This document shows, piece after piece, positions 63,892-64,000 of a stretch of 64,000 bases of DNA; the stretch's first letter is position 1, and each line of letters starts with the position of its first letter. This DNA comes from Neurospora tetraspora (lineage: Eukaryota > Ascomycota > Sordariomycetes > Sordariales > Sordariaceae). The stretch is from assembly GCF_033439725.1 (NCBI RefSeq), contig NW_026944390.1, forward strand, positions 1,488,001 through 1,552,000. The letters run 5' to 3'. The notes below the pieces were generated by a model. The model was given only the letters and a program-made list of their open reading frames with translations. It was not told the DNA's origin and did not search any database. The position numbers were made by a program, and so were the translations under genes.

Positions 63892-63920
63892 CGGTAGGCA
63901 CGGCACAAATGTGCCTACCG
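63892..63920. repeat. Perfect 10-bp inverted repeat (hairpin)
   Basis: CGGTAGGCAC and GTGCCTACCG are separated by a 9-nt spacer. There is no T run after it and no gene nearby, so it is not an obvious terminator; it may be a transposon end. Confidence 0.7.
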
Positions 63921-64000
63921 CGTACAAGACCTACCAACACACCCCCATAGACCGGAAGACCGCCATCTACAAAGTGCTCAATCCTTCTTATTTACTATTT

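Larger units (their letters stand above)
62067..64000. other. Gene-free right flank of the window
   Basis: Normal composition resumes abruptly after the MULE. Open frames (62076-62486 minus, 62695-62952 plus and others) are short, overlapping and without motifs. The last 600 bp carry an inverted-repeat pair, telomere-like units and a palindrome, listed separately. Confidence 0.45.

Overview
The window looks like nuclear DNA of a filamentous ascomycete, most likely Neurospora or a close Sordariaceae relative. The support is: many short (about 50-120 nt) GT-AG introns with CTRAC branch sites, protein families typical of the Sordariomycetes, long gene-poor spacers with simple repeats, and two sharply bounded AT-rich blocks dominated by C-to-T / G-to-A transitions, the signature of repeat-induced point mutation (RIP). 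Gene models below were built by reading splice sites by eye; each spliced CDS sums to a multiple of three.

Layout. 0-50 kb is ordinary gene space with 13 protein genes: MCM3 (+), CAP/Srv2 (-), a MAK32-like PfkB-fold protein (+), a four-helix membrane protein (-), the NADPH-adrenodoxin reductase ARH1 (+), electron transfer flavoprotein alpha (-), a SWIRM/ZZ/SANT chromatin remodeller subunit RSC8 (+), a carnitine acetyltransferase with both a mitochondrial leader and a peroxisomal SKL tail (+), BRO1 (-), a Zn2Cys6 regulator of the FarA/FarB/CTF1 family (-), the GPI ethanolamine phosphate transferase MCD4 (-), the DNA polymerase delta subunit Cdc27/POLD3 (+), and a Cys-rich protein of unknown function with three internal zinc-ribbon-like repeats (-). 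Between them lie spacers up to 4.9 kb in which I find no convincing gene.

50-64 kb is a transposon-rich end. 50334-56325 is a decayed Ty1/copia LTR element with equal 164-bp LTRs and a 5-bp target duplication. 57819-62066 is a decayed Mutator-like (MULE/Hop-type) DNA transposon with 78-bp terminal inverted repeats and a 10-bp target duplication. In both, RIP-type change is heavy inside and fades at the outer edges, and the 1.5 kb between them keeps normal composition. The last 2 kb holds an inverted-repeat pair enclosing degenerate telomere-like TTAGGG units and a short perfect palindrome.

Functional threads: MCM3 and Cdc27 serve DNA replication. ETF-alpha and carnitine acetyltransferase serve fatty-acid/acetate metabolism, and the Far/CTF-type regulator is the kind of factor known to control such genes. 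ARH1 and ETF-alpha are tail-to-tail neighbours, and both are mitochondrial flavoprotein electron carriers. I found no clearly new biological system. The most unusual gene-structure observation is the zinc-cluster DNA-binding domain of the Far/CTF regulator, which is split over four exons, two of them only 25 and 18 nt long.
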